This document shows positions 8,427 through 17,539 of a stretch of 64,000 nt of DNA, one piece after another (the stretch's first letter is position 1; each line of letters starts with the position of its first letter). Source of the stretch: Psychrobacter glacincola (GTDB taxonomy: Bacteria > Pseudomonadota > Gammaproteobacteria > Pseudomonadales > Moraxellaceae); NCBI RefSeq assembly GCF_904846215.1, contig NZ_CAJGZK010000005.1, forward strand, positions 62,001 through 126,000. Direction: 5' to 3'. The notes below the pieces were generated by a model. That model made no database searches and was not told where the DNA came from. It saw only the letters and a program-made list of their open reading frames with translations. The position numbers and the translations under genes were made by a program.

Positions 8427-9186
8427 ATGCGTCAACCGTCTAAGCTAGTAGGTGCAACAAGCTTAATACTCATTAGTTTGCTATCCGGCTGTGCAACTAC
8501 TACTATAAACTCTGGTCTTCAAGCTGGCGAGTTGCCCAATGCAGGTAGTTTTACTGCTGAAAATGGTCTCCAATTCAATGTTCAACCATTGAGCTTGGCC
8601 ACATTGCCTCCTAAGAACTTAGTTCGATCTAACAGTGATTTGTCTCGCAGTGACCTGTCTCGTTTAATAAGAGCTTCCAACCCAATAGATTATCGCATCG
8701 CTAAAGGCGATATTCTAAGCATTATTTTGGTTGGTTACCCTGACATGTCAGCTGCTGGTGCTAGCGGTTATCCTGTTGATCAACAGGGCTTTGTGCAGTA
8801 TCCATTGATAGGGCGTATTAAAGCTAGCGGTGTAAGCGTGCCGCAGTTTACTGCAAACTTACGTGCACAGCTGCAACGGTATCTCAAATACTCAGATCCA
8901 CAAGTAAAAGTTGTTGACTATCGTGGCAACAAATTCTTTATTGATGGTGAGGTCAGCAAATCTGGTGAATTTGCTATAACAGATGCACCTGTTTCTCTAT
9001 ATACTGCGATTTCTATGGCAGGCGGCGCAACAGCTACAGGCGATTCAAATAATATCATATTGAATAGGAACGGTACGACTTATAACGTAGGGCTTCAGTC
9101 ATTACGCGAGATGAACTCATCCGCCAATAAAATATATCTTCAGGATGGCGACTCAATTCATGTCAATAGCCAAGACATCAATAAAG
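8427..9186 (+). pseudogene. wza: Polysaccharide export outer-membrane lipoprotein (Wza type), 3' end lost to IS1
   Basis: The intact part has a lipoprotein signal with lipobox LLSGC (Cys22). Next comes a polysaccharide-export domain (YRIAKGDILSIILVGYPD near 91, then PVDQQGFVQYPLIGRIKASG) and a soluble-ligand-binding-like domain (FFIDGEVSKSGEFAITD near 171). Wza forms the outer-membrane channel for capsular or exopolysaccharide. Homologues run about 360-380 residues; here sequence stops near residue 253 and the frame reads ~15 codons into the insertion sequence to a stop at 9233. The 3' end and the expected wzb/wzc partners do not reappear beyond the element, so this is probably the stump of a lost capsule locus. 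Confidence 0.85.
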
Positions 9187-9950
9187 GGTGGTGTTCTAAA
9201 AAGTATGCTGGCATTAGACATAGCCATAATTGACGTAAAAGAATACCATATCAAACACTTTGAAGTGATTATCGAGCTTCTTAGAGAAACAACAGGTTTT
9301 TCTAACCGCCCGACGCAATCGGTGTCTAAGGCGGCAATTATTACCTTCTATGCCTACCGTATGCTGCTTACCAATTTGTTTGTGATCACCTTTAAAGGCC
9401 GTTATAAAGCTGTCCCAGTTGTCCATGCTAATAGAGTCATAACTGACTTTAAGCTGCTTAAGACGGGCTCTTAACTTCTTAGCCGTTTTTAAGTCACGCC
9501 TGCCCCAGACATAAGCGACAATCTCATTGGTAGCACGGTCATAAGCATAGATGAGCCAGACTTTACGTTTCTTGCGATACACGTAAGTCCAAAACTCATC
9601 AACCTCTAAACGTTCATAGTAGCTCTTTTTAGGCGCAATCTTATACACGGATGAGCCTATGGTGCTCAATACTTTACCAATACTGATAGACATGACAACA
9701 GCAATGTCTCTGATGCCACAACCTCTAACCGTCATCAGCCGTATCTTATCTTCTATTCTAGAGTGACAGCCTTGGTAGGTTAAGGCATGGTCACCTATGA
9801 ATTGACGTTTGCAGTCCTTACATTGGTAGTTCTGCTTACCATAGCTTTTTATGCCGTTTTTCTTTAAACTGGAACTGTGACAGTCGGGGCAACTGATATC
9901 TATTTGTGTCTTCATAACCTCAAATATATCATCTTGCTTTGGCTGTCACC
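9187..9950 (-). mobile_element. IS1-family insertion sequence with intact single-frame transposase
   Basis: The element spans 764 bp, close to canonical IS1 size, with both ends starting GGTG and only weakly matching terminal repeats. No 8-9 bp target duplication is visible: the left flank is ATCAATAAAG and the right flank is CTCCTTTAT. That absence suggests a deletion or recombination adjacent to the element. Confidence 0.8.
9214..9915 (-). CDS. IS1-family transposase (single ORF)
   Basis: 233 residues in one continuous frame, unlike classical IS1 where InsA and InsB are joined by frameshifting. The N-terminus has a zinc-finger-like pattern (Cys9, Cys12, Cys33, Cys36) followed by a helix-turn-helix region (GCGIRDIAVVMSISIGKV). 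The catalytic domain shows EVDEFWTYV (Asp107), SISMDNWDSF (Asp166) and TVGIEGNN (Glu191), consistent with a DDE active site. No stop or frameshift is seen, so it may still be active. Confidence 0.93.
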   Translation of the reverse strand: MKTQIDISCPDCHSSSLKKNGIKSYGKQNYQCKDCKRQFIGDHALTYQGCHSRIEDKIRLMTVRGCGIRDIAVVMSISIGKVLSTIGSSVYKIAPKKSYYERLEVDEFWTYVYRKKRKVWLIYAYDRATNEIVAYVWGRRDLKTAKKLRARLKQLKVSYDSISMDNWDSFITAFKGDHKQIGKQHTVGIEGNNCRLRHRLRRAVRKTCCFSKKLDNHFKVFDMVFFYVNYGYV

Positions 9951-9995
9951 CTCCTTTATTTCCTCAGCATACTTTCTGATACACCACCAAAAATT

Positions 9996-10925
9996 TTAAC
10001 GAGCATCTCTTTTCGCAAAAATATTGGCAACCAATGCACCACTAAAGTTATGCCATACACTAAAGATCGCACTAGGCAAGGCAGCGACAGGATTAAAATA
10101 AGTCGCGGCAAGGGCAGCACCAAGACCAGAGTTTTGCATACCCACTTCGATCATAATGGCACGGCGTTGTTTCTCAGAGAAGCCGGACAAGCGAGCGATT
10201 AAATATCCAAAGGTATAACCCAGCATATTGTGTAAAGCCACGACGATAAATACGATAGCACCACTTTCTAAAATAGTGGCTTTAGAAACCGCAACGACGG
10301 CAGCTATGATGATTGAAATGCCCAATACCGAAATCATCGGCAATATCTCGACAGCAAATTCTATTTTCTTACCCAAAAATTTGTGGAAAATAACCCCTAA
10401 TAATATCGGTAAAATGACGATTTTAGTGATGGTCAGCATCATACTGGCTAAATCAATATCAATCAGTTGACCGGCAAACATATTTAATAGAATAGGGGTC
10501 AAAAAAGGCGCAAGTAGCGTAGATATAGAAGTAATGGCGACACTTAGCGCCACGTCGCCTTTGGCTAAGAATGTAATCACATTACTAGACGTGCCACCGG
10601 GACAACAGCCAACCAAGATAACGCCAACAGCAATTAGAGGATCAAGGTTAAAGATGACGGTTAGCAAGTAAGCAATCAAAGGCATCAGAGTAAATTGCGC
10701 CAGCAATCCTATCAATACAGGCTTTGGTCGCTTAATGATTTCTACGAAATCTTCCGTCTTCAAAGTCATGCCCATGCCAAACATGATGATACCCAATATA
10801 GGCACAATCAAAAACGCCAACGAGGAAAAGAATGCAGGAAAAATAAATCCTAAGACGGCACTGACCAATGCCCAAATTGCAAACGTTTTGCCAATCCAAC
10901 TGGACAGTAGAGCAATTTGTTTCAT
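9996..10925 (-). CDS. Bile acid:sodium symporter (BASS) family transporter
   Basis: From the ATG at 10925 (MKQIALLSSWIG) the protein has ~309 residues and 9-10 predicted membrane helices. The frame extends four codons further to a TTG, but GAGAAAGATT directly before the ATG favours 10925. BASS marks are GCCPGGTSSNVITFLAKGD and EVGMQNSGLGAALA. The family imports organic anions such as bile acids, pyruvate or pantoate/ketopantoate with sodium; which one applies here is not visible. The stop lies 46 bp from the IS1 end, so this gene may mark the far side of a deletion. Confidence 0.9.
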   Translation of the reverse strand: MKQIALLSSWIGKTFAIWALVSAVLGFIFPAFFSSLAFLIVPILGIIMFGMGMTLKTEDFVEIIKRPKPVLIGLLAQFTLMPLIAYLLTVIFNLDPLIAVGVILVGCCPGGTSSNVITFLAKGDVALSVAITSISTLLAPFLTPILLNMFAGQLIDIDLASMMLTITKIVILPILLGVIFHKFLGKKIEFAVEILPMISVLGISIIIAAVVAVSKATILESGAIVFIVVALHNMLGYTFGYLIARLSGFSEKQRRAIMIEVGMQNSGLGAALAATYFNPVAALPSAIFSVWHNFSGALVANIFAKRDAR

Positions 10926-10947
10926 AATCTTTCTCAAAATAGTGAAC

Positions 10948-11085
10948 TATAGTTAAAATATCTCAAAAACGCTACAGTGCTGCTGATATAAATTTTTTGC
11001 AGCCTCTGTCTGCGTAGGCACAGCAAGCAAGAAAAATTAATATCAGCAGTACTTGATGTATCGATATTACTTTTCCCTGACTATA
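10948..11085 (+). repeat. MITE-like palindromic repeat, copy 4
   Basis: A very clean copy running from TATAGTTAAAATATC to CCCTGACTATA. The inner arms are GCTGCTGATAT(A)AATTTTT and AAAAATTAATATCAGCAG. It differs from copy 11 at only about four positions. It occupies the region just upstream of the BASS gene and so may carry or disrupt its promoter. Confidence 0.9.
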
Positions 11086-11183
11086 GATAATAATCTAGCA
11101 TGGTTACAGTCAGGAAATGATAAAAGTATTTTGTTATCAAGGTAGCGATAAGTTTGCAGACGTGAAGCAGGCTATTACTCTAT

Positions 11184-11218
11184 AAAAAATGGCTTACTTA
11201 TATTAAATAAGTAAGCCC
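11184..11218 (-). terminator. metH terminator
   Basis: GGCTTACTTAT pairs with ATAAGTAAGCC around a short AT loop. Read on the minus strand it is followed by a run of T. It lies ~45 bp beyond the metH stop. Confidence 0.8.
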
Positions 11219-11260
11219 AACATAATTATCAGATGTCTATGAGTTAACTCAACTTTATTC

Positions 11261-14200
11261 CTACAAATTCGGATTCAACCACTTCTCAGCAGTCTTCATA
11301 TCCCAGCCTTTACGCTCAGCATAACTCTCTAACTGATCGCTGCTGATTTTACCGACGTTAAAGTACTCACTATCAGGATGTGAGTAGTAAAATCCGCTTA
11401 CCGATGATGCAGGCCACATCGCATAGCTTTCAGTCAATGTCGTACCGATAGCCTCAACCGTACCAAGCCAGTCAAACAGTTTGCCTTTTTCGGTATGTTC
11501 AGGGCAGGCAGGATAGCCAGGTGCAGGGCGGATACCGACGTATTTTTCTTTAATCATCTCATCATTGGTTAAGCTCTCATCAGCCTGATAGCCCCAATAA
11601 TCCTTACGAATCAGCTCATGCAAATGCTCAGCAAACGCTTCGGCTAGGCGATCAGATAATGCTTGTACCATGATGGCATTATAGTCGTCACCAGCCGCTT
11701 TATACTTCTCAGCAAGCGCCTCTGTTCCAACTATCGATACAGTAAAGCCGCCCAGATAATCCGTATGCGTATCCGATGGTGCGATAAAATCTGCCAAGCT
11801 AAAGTTTGGCTTACCGCTGGCTTTGTCGCTTTGTTGGCGCAAATGCTCAAATTGATATGTTGCTATGCCGCCCTCAATCGGCGCTTTGTCATAGACAGTG
11901 ACGGTATCCGCGCCCGTACGACGTGCTGGCATGAGTTTAAAGACGCCTTTAGCGACGATTAATTTCTCATCAATCATCTTTTGCATCAAGTCATTAGCAT
12001 TATCGAACAAATCACGCGCCGCTTCGCCAACCACATCATCTTGCAAGATTTTTGGATATTTACCCGCCAGTCCCCAAGAGATAAAGAATGGCGTCCAGTC
12101 GATATAAGGCAGCAGGTTAGTGATGGGATAATCGTCAAATATCACTTGTCCTAATTTGTTAGGCGTCGGTGGCACATAGTTTTCCCAATCATACTGGAAG
12201 CCAATCTCGATTGATTCCACATAAGATATTTTGGCAGCTTTCGGTTGACGCTTGGCCAGACGTTCCCGCACCTTGATATACTCTTCGCGCGTCTCTTCGA
12301 TTAATTGCGTACGGTTCTCTTTAGAGAGCAGCTTGGTCACCACGCCGACAGAGCGTGAGGCATCCGCCACATAGATGACGCCATTGTTTTGGTATTGTGG
12401 TTCGACTTTGACAGCCGTATGCGCTTTCGACGTTGTTGCACCGCCGATCATTAAGGGCAGCGTCATGCCGCGTTCTTGCATTTGCTTGGCGACATAGACC
12501 ATCTCATCAAGGCTTGGCGTAATCAGACCTGATAGCCCGATGATATCGACTTCTTCAGCAATGGCGGTATCAAGGATTTTTTCACAAGGTACCATCACGC
12601 CCAAATCGACGATGTCATAGCCATTACAGCCGAGTACGACGCCGACGATATTTTTACCGATATCATGGACGTCACCTTTGACCGTTGCCATGAGGATTTT
12701 ACCTTTCTTTTCACCCTCGACTTTTTCTGCTTCGATATACGGGTTCAGCCAAGCGACCGATTGTTTCATGACGCGCGCTGATTTGACTACTTGCGGTAAG
12801 AACATTTTACCAGCACCAAACAAGTCGCCAACGATATTCATACCGTCCATGAGCGGTCCTTCGATGACCTCAAGCGGGCGCGGATATTTCTCCCACGCTT
12901 CTTTGGTATCTGCTTCGATAAAGGTGGTGATACCTTTAACGAGTGCATGGGCAATCCGTTCTTCAACCGTGCCTTCACGCCAGCTCATATCGACGGTGCT
13001 GTCTTTTTTCTTACCGCCGTCTTGATAGTTTTCAGCGATGGTCATGAGCCGTTCGGTGGCATCTTGACCGGTCTCGCCTTGATTGCGGTTGAGCATCACA
13101 TCTTCGATGGCCTCGCGTGCTTCCTTTGGAATATCATCATATAGCTCAAGCATAGCTGGGTTGACGATACCCATCGTTAAGCCGTTTTGAATCGCATGAT
13201 AAAGGAATACAGAGTTGATGGCTTCACGAATTGGGTTGCCACGGAAACTAAACGACACGTTAGAAACACCGCCCGATACCATAGCATTTGGCAGGTTTTC
13301 CGTAATCCATTTGGTGGCGTTAATAAAGTCCGCACCGTAGTTATTGTGTTCGGTAATACCAGTGGCGACTGCAAAAATGTTCGGGTCAAAGATAATATCT
13401 TCAGAGGGGAAGCCTACTTCATCGACCAAGACGTCATAGCTGCGTTTACAGATTTGAGTCTTACGCTCAAAGGTATCCGCCTGTCCATCTTCATCGAATG
13501 CCATAACAATAATGGCAGCACCGTAGCGCATACATAACTTGGCACGCTCAACGAACTCAGCGTGGCCTTCTTTTAATGAGATAGAGTTAACGACACATTT
13601 ACCTTGAGTGCGCTTCAAACCTTCTTCGATAATGTCCCATTTTGATGAATCTAGCATTAGCGGCACACGGCTGATATCAGGCTCGCCAGACACGAGGTTA
13701 ACGAAGTGAATCATCGCCTGTTTGGAGTCAAGCATCCCTTCGTCCATGTTGATGTCGACGATTTGCGCGCCGCCTTCAACTTGGTCACGGGCGACATCAA
13801 GCGCCTCAAGATAGGCTTCAGTTTTGATTAGGCGTAAGAATTTTTTTGAACCGGTAACGTTGGTGCGCTCACCGACGTTGACGAATAGACTGTCTTTATT
13901 GATGGTAAATGGTTCAAGACCAGATAAGCGGCAGGCAGGTGGAATTTCAGGAATGACACGCGGTGGGTACTTTGCCACCATATTAGCGATTTGACGAATA
14001 TGCTCAGGTGTGGTACCACAACAGCCGCCGACGATGTTTAGAATGCCTGCTTTGGCAAATCCTTCTAACAGTGCTGTGGTTTCCTCAGCCGTTTCATCGT
14101 ATTCCCCAAATTCATTGGGTAGACCAGCGTTTGGATGCGCTGATACATAAGTATTAGATATGTTTGAAAGCGTTTGAATATGCGGGCGTAGCGCATCAGC

Positions 14201-15094
14201 ACCGAGCGCACAGTTAAAGCCAACGGATAGTGGTTTGGCATGGCGAATCGAGTTATAAAACGCTTCCGCCGTTTGACCCGATAATGTCCGACCTGACGCA
14301 TCGGTAATCGTCCCTGAAATCATAATTGGCAATTCAAATCCGATATCATCAAAGACGCCAGTGACGGCAAAAATTGCCGCCTTAGCATTGAGCGTATCAA
14401 AAATAGTCTCAATCAAAATGATATCAACGCCGCCTTCCATTAATGCTAACGTCGCCTCGCGATAGTTCAGCACCAATTCATCAAAGGTAATATTACGAAA
14501 GGCGGGGTCATTAACGTCAGGCGATAGCGAGCAAGTACGCGATGTCGGACCAATGACGCCAGCGACAAAGCGTGGTTTTGCTGGATTTTTTGCCGTGTAT
14601 TCGTCAGCAGCTTCGCGGGCAATCTTAGCAGCCGTTTTATTCAGCTCAGGCACCAGATACTGCATATCATAGTCTGCCATCGACAGCCGCGTACCATTAA
14701 AGCTATTGGTCTCGATAATATCAGCGCCGGATTCCAAATGCGCCAAATGAATCTCTTTAATCATATTCGGCTGCGTGAGAACCAACAAATCATTATTGCC
14801 ACGCACATCTTGCTTGATATCAGCAAAGCGTTCACCACGATAGTCCGCTTCCTCTAACTTATAATTCTGAATATGCGTGCCCATCGCACCATCGAGCATC
14901 AAAATCCGTACTGCCATTTGCTCCGTGATACGTGCACGTGCGGTTAGCTGCTGATCCTTATAAGGAAACACAGCAGGCGGCGTCAGTATAAAGTCATTAG
15001 GATTGGCATTTGGATTGCTGGTGTCAGTTAGATTGCTGGTGTCAGTTAGATTGGTTGAAGAGGTATCAGTTTGAGAACGGGCTGTTGGGGTCAT
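11261..15094 (-). CDS. metH: Cobalamin-dependent methionine synthase MetH
   Basis: A 1277-residue cytosolic enzyme that methylates homocysteine from 5-methyltetrahydrofolate via methylcobalamin. All four modules are present. The homocysteine domain has zinc ligands in GFNCALG (Cys295) and GGCCGT (Cys358, Cys359). The folate domain starts near [16 protein letters not shown] (~405). The cobalamin domain has DVHDIGKN at 808-815 with axial His810. The C-terminal AdoMet-reactivation domain contains [12 protein letters not shown] (~1190). The N-terminus has ~45 extra polar residues with a tandem NLTDTS repeat encoded by a duplicated 18-bp unit; the ATG at 15094 could be replaced by a later start. 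No cobalamin riboswitch was recognised upstream. Confidence 0.97.
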   Translation of the reverse strand: MTPTARSQTDTSSTNLTDTSNLTDTSNPNANPNDFILTPPAVFPYKDQQLTARARITEQMAVRILMLDGAMGTHIQNYKLEEADYRGERFADIKQDVRGNNDLLVLTQPNMIKEIHLAHLESGADIIETNSFNGTRLSMADYDMQYLVPELNKTAAKIAREAADEYTAKNPAKPRFVAGVIGPTSRTCSLSPDVNDPAFRNITFDELVLNYREATLALMEGGVDIILIETIFDTLNAKAAIFAVTGVFDDIGFELPIMISGTITDASGRTLSGQTAEAFYNSIRHAKPLSVGFNCALGADALRPHIQTLSNISNTYVSAHPNAGLPNEFGEYDETAEETTALLEGFAKAGILNIVGGCCGTTPEHIRQIANMVAKYPPRVIPEIPPACRLSGLEPFTINKDSLFVNVGERTNVTGSKKFLRLIKTEAYLEALDVARDQVEGGAQIVDINMDEGMLDSKQAMIHFVNLVSGEPDISRVPLMLDSSKWDIIEEGLKRTQGKCVVNSISLKEGHAEFVERAKLCMRYGAAIIVMAFDEDGQADTFERKTQICKRSYDVLVDEVGFPSEDIIFDPNIFAVATGITEHNNYGADFINATKWITENLPNAMVSGGVSNVSFSFRGNPIREAINSVFLYHAIQNGLTMGIVNPAMLELYDDIPKEAREAIEDVMLNRNQGETGQDATERLMTIAENYQDGGKKKDSTVDMSWREGTVEERIAHALVKGITTFIEADTKEAWEKYPRPLEVIEGPLMDGMNIVGDLFGAGKMFLPQVVKSARVMKQSVAWLNPYIEAEKVEGEKKGKILMATVKGDVHDIGKNIVGVVLGCNGYDIVDLGVMVPCEKILDTAIAEEVDIIGLSGLITPSLDEMVYVAKQMQERGMTLPLMIGGATTSKAHTAVKVEPQYQNNGVIYVADASRSVGVVTKLLSKENRTQLIEETREEYIKVRERLAKRQPKAAKISYVESIEIGFQYDWENYVPPTPNKLGQVIFDDYPITNLLPYIDWTPFFISWGLAGKYPKILQDDVVGEAARDLFDNANDLMQKMIDEKLIVAKGVFKLMPARRTGADTVTVYDKAPIEGGIATYQFEHLRQQSDKASGKPNFSLADFIAPSDTHTDYLGGFTVSIVGTEALAEKYKAAGDDYNAIMVQALSDRLAEAFAEHLHELIRKDYWGYQADESLTNDEMIKEKYVGIRPAPGYPACPEHTEKGKLFDWLGTVEAIGTTLTESYAMWPASSVSGFYYSHPDSEYFNVGKISSDQLESYAERKGWDMKTAEKWLNPNL

Positions 15095-15647
15095 AGGAGC
15101 GCTGCTTATAGAGTCAATGTTATAAAAAAGAAGAGGAAAAAGTCGTTATAATTTTTAATAGAGAAGACGTCAAAACCATCAATACCAGTAAAAAATAGTA
15201 AATAAATACAGATGATTTTAGCAGAAAATATATTGCCAATGTCAGGTTATCAAAGTCTATTGCATAAAGCGTGTAGGCACAAATGAATATCATTTAACTT
15301 TAGGGTTGCAGAAAGCTTTACTTATGATTATAAACGTAAAAGTATCGCTTTATAATGCAAATACAGATTACATGCACACCACAAAAAGTAGCGTAAATAG
15401 ACGTTTACAGATATTAACTATATGTTAATTTAATTTCAGAAGGATTGATGTTTCATAAGCGGTGCTTATTAGTAAGGGTTGATGGTCTTATTTGCAGTTT
15501 TCCCTATAAGGTATTTTTATGGGTAAATATGCACCATCAAATCAGTAATTAGTACGTTAAGCATTGCTACTAAGGAAAGACAATCTCATCTGTCAGACCG
15601 TATAAAAACCAACAGAATATAGATATTTACTCATTAAGGACAATGTT
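15095..15647. other. Intergenic region, divergent metH / fasciclin gene
   Basis: 553 bp of AT-rich DNA holding the start regions of both divergent genes. I see no repeat copy, RNA gene, riboswitch or convincing coding frame. The only local structure is a weak GTAAA...TTTAC inverted repeat near 15390-15408. Confidence 0.6.
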
Positions 15648-16202
15648 ATGAAAATCATCAAAATCGCCGCTATCGGTACGTTAGCTGTTTCAATGGCAGG
15701 TTTAAGTGCTTGTAATAATATAATGCCAGCCAAAAGCGCTCCTATGAAAGCGCCCATGCATAGCCAATCAATGGCAAAAATGAATGTGGTACAAATTGCC
15801 CAAAGCAATCCTGATTTCTCTGTACTCGTAGAAGCTGTCGTCGCCGCTGATTTGGCGGGTGCGCTCTCTAATCCTAATGCCAACTATACGATTCTTGCGC
15901 CAACCAATGCAGCATTCATGCAAGCGTTACAAGAAAATAACATGACCAAAGCGCAGCTTTTTGCCAATAAGCCACTATTGACCAAAATCTTAAGCTATCA
16001 CGTGATTAATGCCGCAGCACCTATATATGCCAAGGATGTCAGACCAGGTAATGTGACCATGTTAAGCACAGACACGCTTATGGTGACAGCCCAAGGTAAA
16101 TTGATGGATGAAAGTGGACGTACAGCAAATCTCTTAAAAACCGATATTACTGCCAGTAATGGCGTGATACATGTGATTGATAGAGTTCTGATGCCTAGAT
16201 AA
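15648..16202 (+). CDS. Fasciclin-domain lipoprotein 1
   Basis: 184 residues. The signal peptide ends at lipobox LSAC (Cys22), followed by a Met/Pro/Ala linker. One fasciclin (FAS1) domain runs from ~45: IAQSNPDFSVLVEAV, YTILAPTNAAFM near 81, LLTKILSYHVI near 108, and the closing ASNGVIHVIDRVLMP. FAS1 domains mediate adhesion or surface association; the protein should be membrane-anchored on the periplasmic side or outer membrane. The ATG follows TTAAGGACAATGTT. It is a tandem paralogue of the gene at 16527, with a decayed third copy between them. Confidence 0.9.
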   Translation: MKIIKIAAIGTLAVSMAGLSACNNIMPAKSAPMKAPMHSQSMAKMNVVQIAQSNPDFSVLVEAVVAADLAGALSNPNANYTILAPTNAAFMQALQENNMTKAQLFANKPLLTKILSYHVINAAAPIYAKDVRPGNVTMLSTDTLMVTAQGKLMDESGRTANLLKTDITASNGVIHVIDRVLMPR

Positions 16203-16251
16203 TTTATGGTAAGGTTTTATAAACTAGCCATTATATGAGTATGAGGTCAAT

Positions 16252-16282
16252 CGTTAAGAGCTGCTCTAAGCAGCTCTTAAAC
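16252..16282 (+). terminator. Hairpin after fasciclin gene 1 (no T-run)
   Basis: TTAAGAGCTGC pairs perfectly with GCAGCTCTTAA around a 5-nt loop, 50 bp past the stop. The following bases are not T-rich, so termination efficiency is uncertain. Confidence 0.45.
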
Positions 16283-16313
16283 GCGTTATAGAGTTAGATA
16301 ACGAAACGCCTGT

Positions 16314-16350
16314 GTTATATACGTGATTGATACAGTGCCACTACCTAAGA
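16314..16350 (+). pseudogene. 3' stub of a third fasciclin-domain gene
   Basis: This reads VIYVIDTVPLPK followed by frame decay. It closely mirrors the last residues of both neighbours (GVIHVIDRVLMP and GVVHVIDTVLMP). No upstream coding remains, so this is likely the tail of a deleted tandem copy. Confidence 0.65.
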
Positions 16351-16526
16351 ATATATCAATTAAAAATCAATCAGTTAATATGGTAGATGATTTCAGATAA
16401 CGTCCCTTTTAAAAGTATCATATATTCTAAGAGCATATATTCTAAGCAGTATTGTGCATTTTAAAAAAACTGTTTATCCATAAATTATTACTTATCCAAT
16501 AGTTATTCATATCAAAGGAATGTCTT

Positions 16527-17126
16527 ATGTTAAAAAAGAATTTACTATCTATCGCCGTTGTGGCGGCAGCACTGTCATTAGCAGCTTGTAACGATAAAGA
16601 AGCGGTTACCGAGCCAGTTGAGCCAGAAGCAACCACTGACGTGGTCGTTGAGCCAGAAGTCGCAGCTGAACCAATGGTCGAAGCGGAAGTTGCCCCTGAA
16701 GCAGCGACACAAAGTATTGCTGAAATGGCTGCTGCAAACCCAGATTTATCAATACTAACTGCTGCATTAAAAGCTGCTGGTCTTGACGGTATGATGATGG
16801 ACGCAGGTACATATACTGTATTTGCTCCGACTGATGCCGCATTTGCTGATGTATTGACTAAATTGGACGTTACTAAAGAAGAGCTATTGGCTAATACCGA
16901 TTTGCTAAAAAGCGTACTCCCGTACCATGTTGTTCCTATGGTCGTAAACGCCGCTGATATTCCTTATGACACTGCTATCGAAACGGTCAATGGTCAAACC
17001 ATTATGATCGGTTCTGATAACGTTATTACTGATGCAAGCGGCAATAAAGCCACCATTACTGCAACAGATATGATGGCAACTAATGGTGTGGTTCATGTGA
17101 TTGATACGGTTTTAATGCCTAAATAA
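16527..17126 (+). CDS. Fasciclin-domain lipoprotein 2
   Basis: 199 residues. The lipoprotein signal has lipobox SLAAC (Cys21), followed by an acidic Glu/Val/Pro/Ala linker to ~60 that may span the periplasm or cell wall. A FAS1 domain follows: MAAANPDLSILTAALKAAG, YTVFAPTDAAFADVL near 94, LLKSVLPYHVVP near 128, and TNGVVHVIDTVLMPK at the end. The ATG follows AAAGGAATGTCTT. It is similar to the preceding lipoprotein but its linker is longer and more acidic. A surface adhesion or envelope role is the family expectation only. Confidence 0.92.
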   Translation: MLKKNLLSIAVVAAALSLAACNDKEAVTEPVEPEATTDVVVEPEVAAEPMVEAEVAPEAATQSIAEMAAANPDLSILTAALKAAGLDGMMMDAGTYTVFAPTDAAFADVLTKLDVTKEELLANTDLLKSVLPYHVVPMVVNAADIPYDTAIETVNGQTIMIGSDNVITDASGNKATITATDMMATNGVVHVIDTVLMPK

Positions 17127-17185
17127 GTTTTGATTAGTAGACTGATTAGGTTTTTATTGTAAAAAGTAGATGATATAAAAATATC

Positions 17186-17216
17186 TAAAGCCCAGCCATC
17201 GAGCTGGGCTTTTTGC
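17186..17216 (+). terminator. Terminator of fasciclin gene 2
   Basis: AAAGCCCAGC pairs with GCTGGGCTTT around CATCGA and runs into TTTTTG. This is a classic intrinsic terminator, 60 bp past the stop. Confidence 0.9.
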
Positions 17217-17286
17217 TGCCTATTAATGGCTAATAAGATGTTGTAGTGGTTGAACTTTAAAAAGAATCCAGCGTTGCTCGGATAGA

Positions 17287-17424
17287 TATAGTCAATGAAA
17301 AGTAATATCGACACATTAGTTACTGCTGGTATCAATTTTTCCTGCTTGCTTTGCCCATGCAGACAGAAGCTGCAAAAAATTTTTACCCGCAGTACCGTAG
17401 CGTTTTTAGGGTATTTTGACTATA
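17287..17424 (-). repeat. MITE-like palindromic repeat, copy 5
   Basis: It starts TATAGTCAATGAAAAG and ends TTGACTATA. The reverse core has drifted (TTCCTGCTTGCTTTGCCC, then ACAGAAGCTGC). The inner arms TACTGCTGGTATCAATTTT and AAAATTTTTACCCGCAGTA still pair partly. Confidence 0.85.
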
Positions 17425-17468
17425 GCACGTCTCGCTTATTTGTTAGAAAACAGGCAAGGGCGCACACA

Positions 17469-17505
17469 CAAGAAAGCCCAAGACAATGGTCTCGGGCTTT
17501 CTTTA
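17469..17505 (-). terminator. Terminator of the AGCS symporter gene
   Basis: AAGAAAGCCCAAGAC pairs with GTCTCGGGCTTTCTT with one wobble. It lies 35 bp beyond the symporter stop on the minus strand and is symmetric enough to act in both directions. Confidence 0.75.
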
Positions 17506-17539
17506 ATAATTAGCTAGTAGGCAAGTACTTTAAAGAGGA

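Noticed and set aside
9145-9474. 109-residue plus-strand frame across the wza/IS1 junction
   Set aside because: It is antisense to the intact IS1 transposase and its first part is the out-of-frame end of wza.
15095-15647. Cobalamin riboswitch for metH
   Set aside because: No B12-box-like conserved core was found in the divergent region on the metH strand.
15593-15883. 96-residue minus-strand frame over the first fasciclin gene
   Set aside because: Antisense to a clear lipoprotein coding frame; composition is that of a shadow.
17295-17513. 72-residue plus-strand frame over MITE copy 5 and a terminator
   Set aside because: Made of the repeat core and terminator stem; no ribosome-binding site or family.
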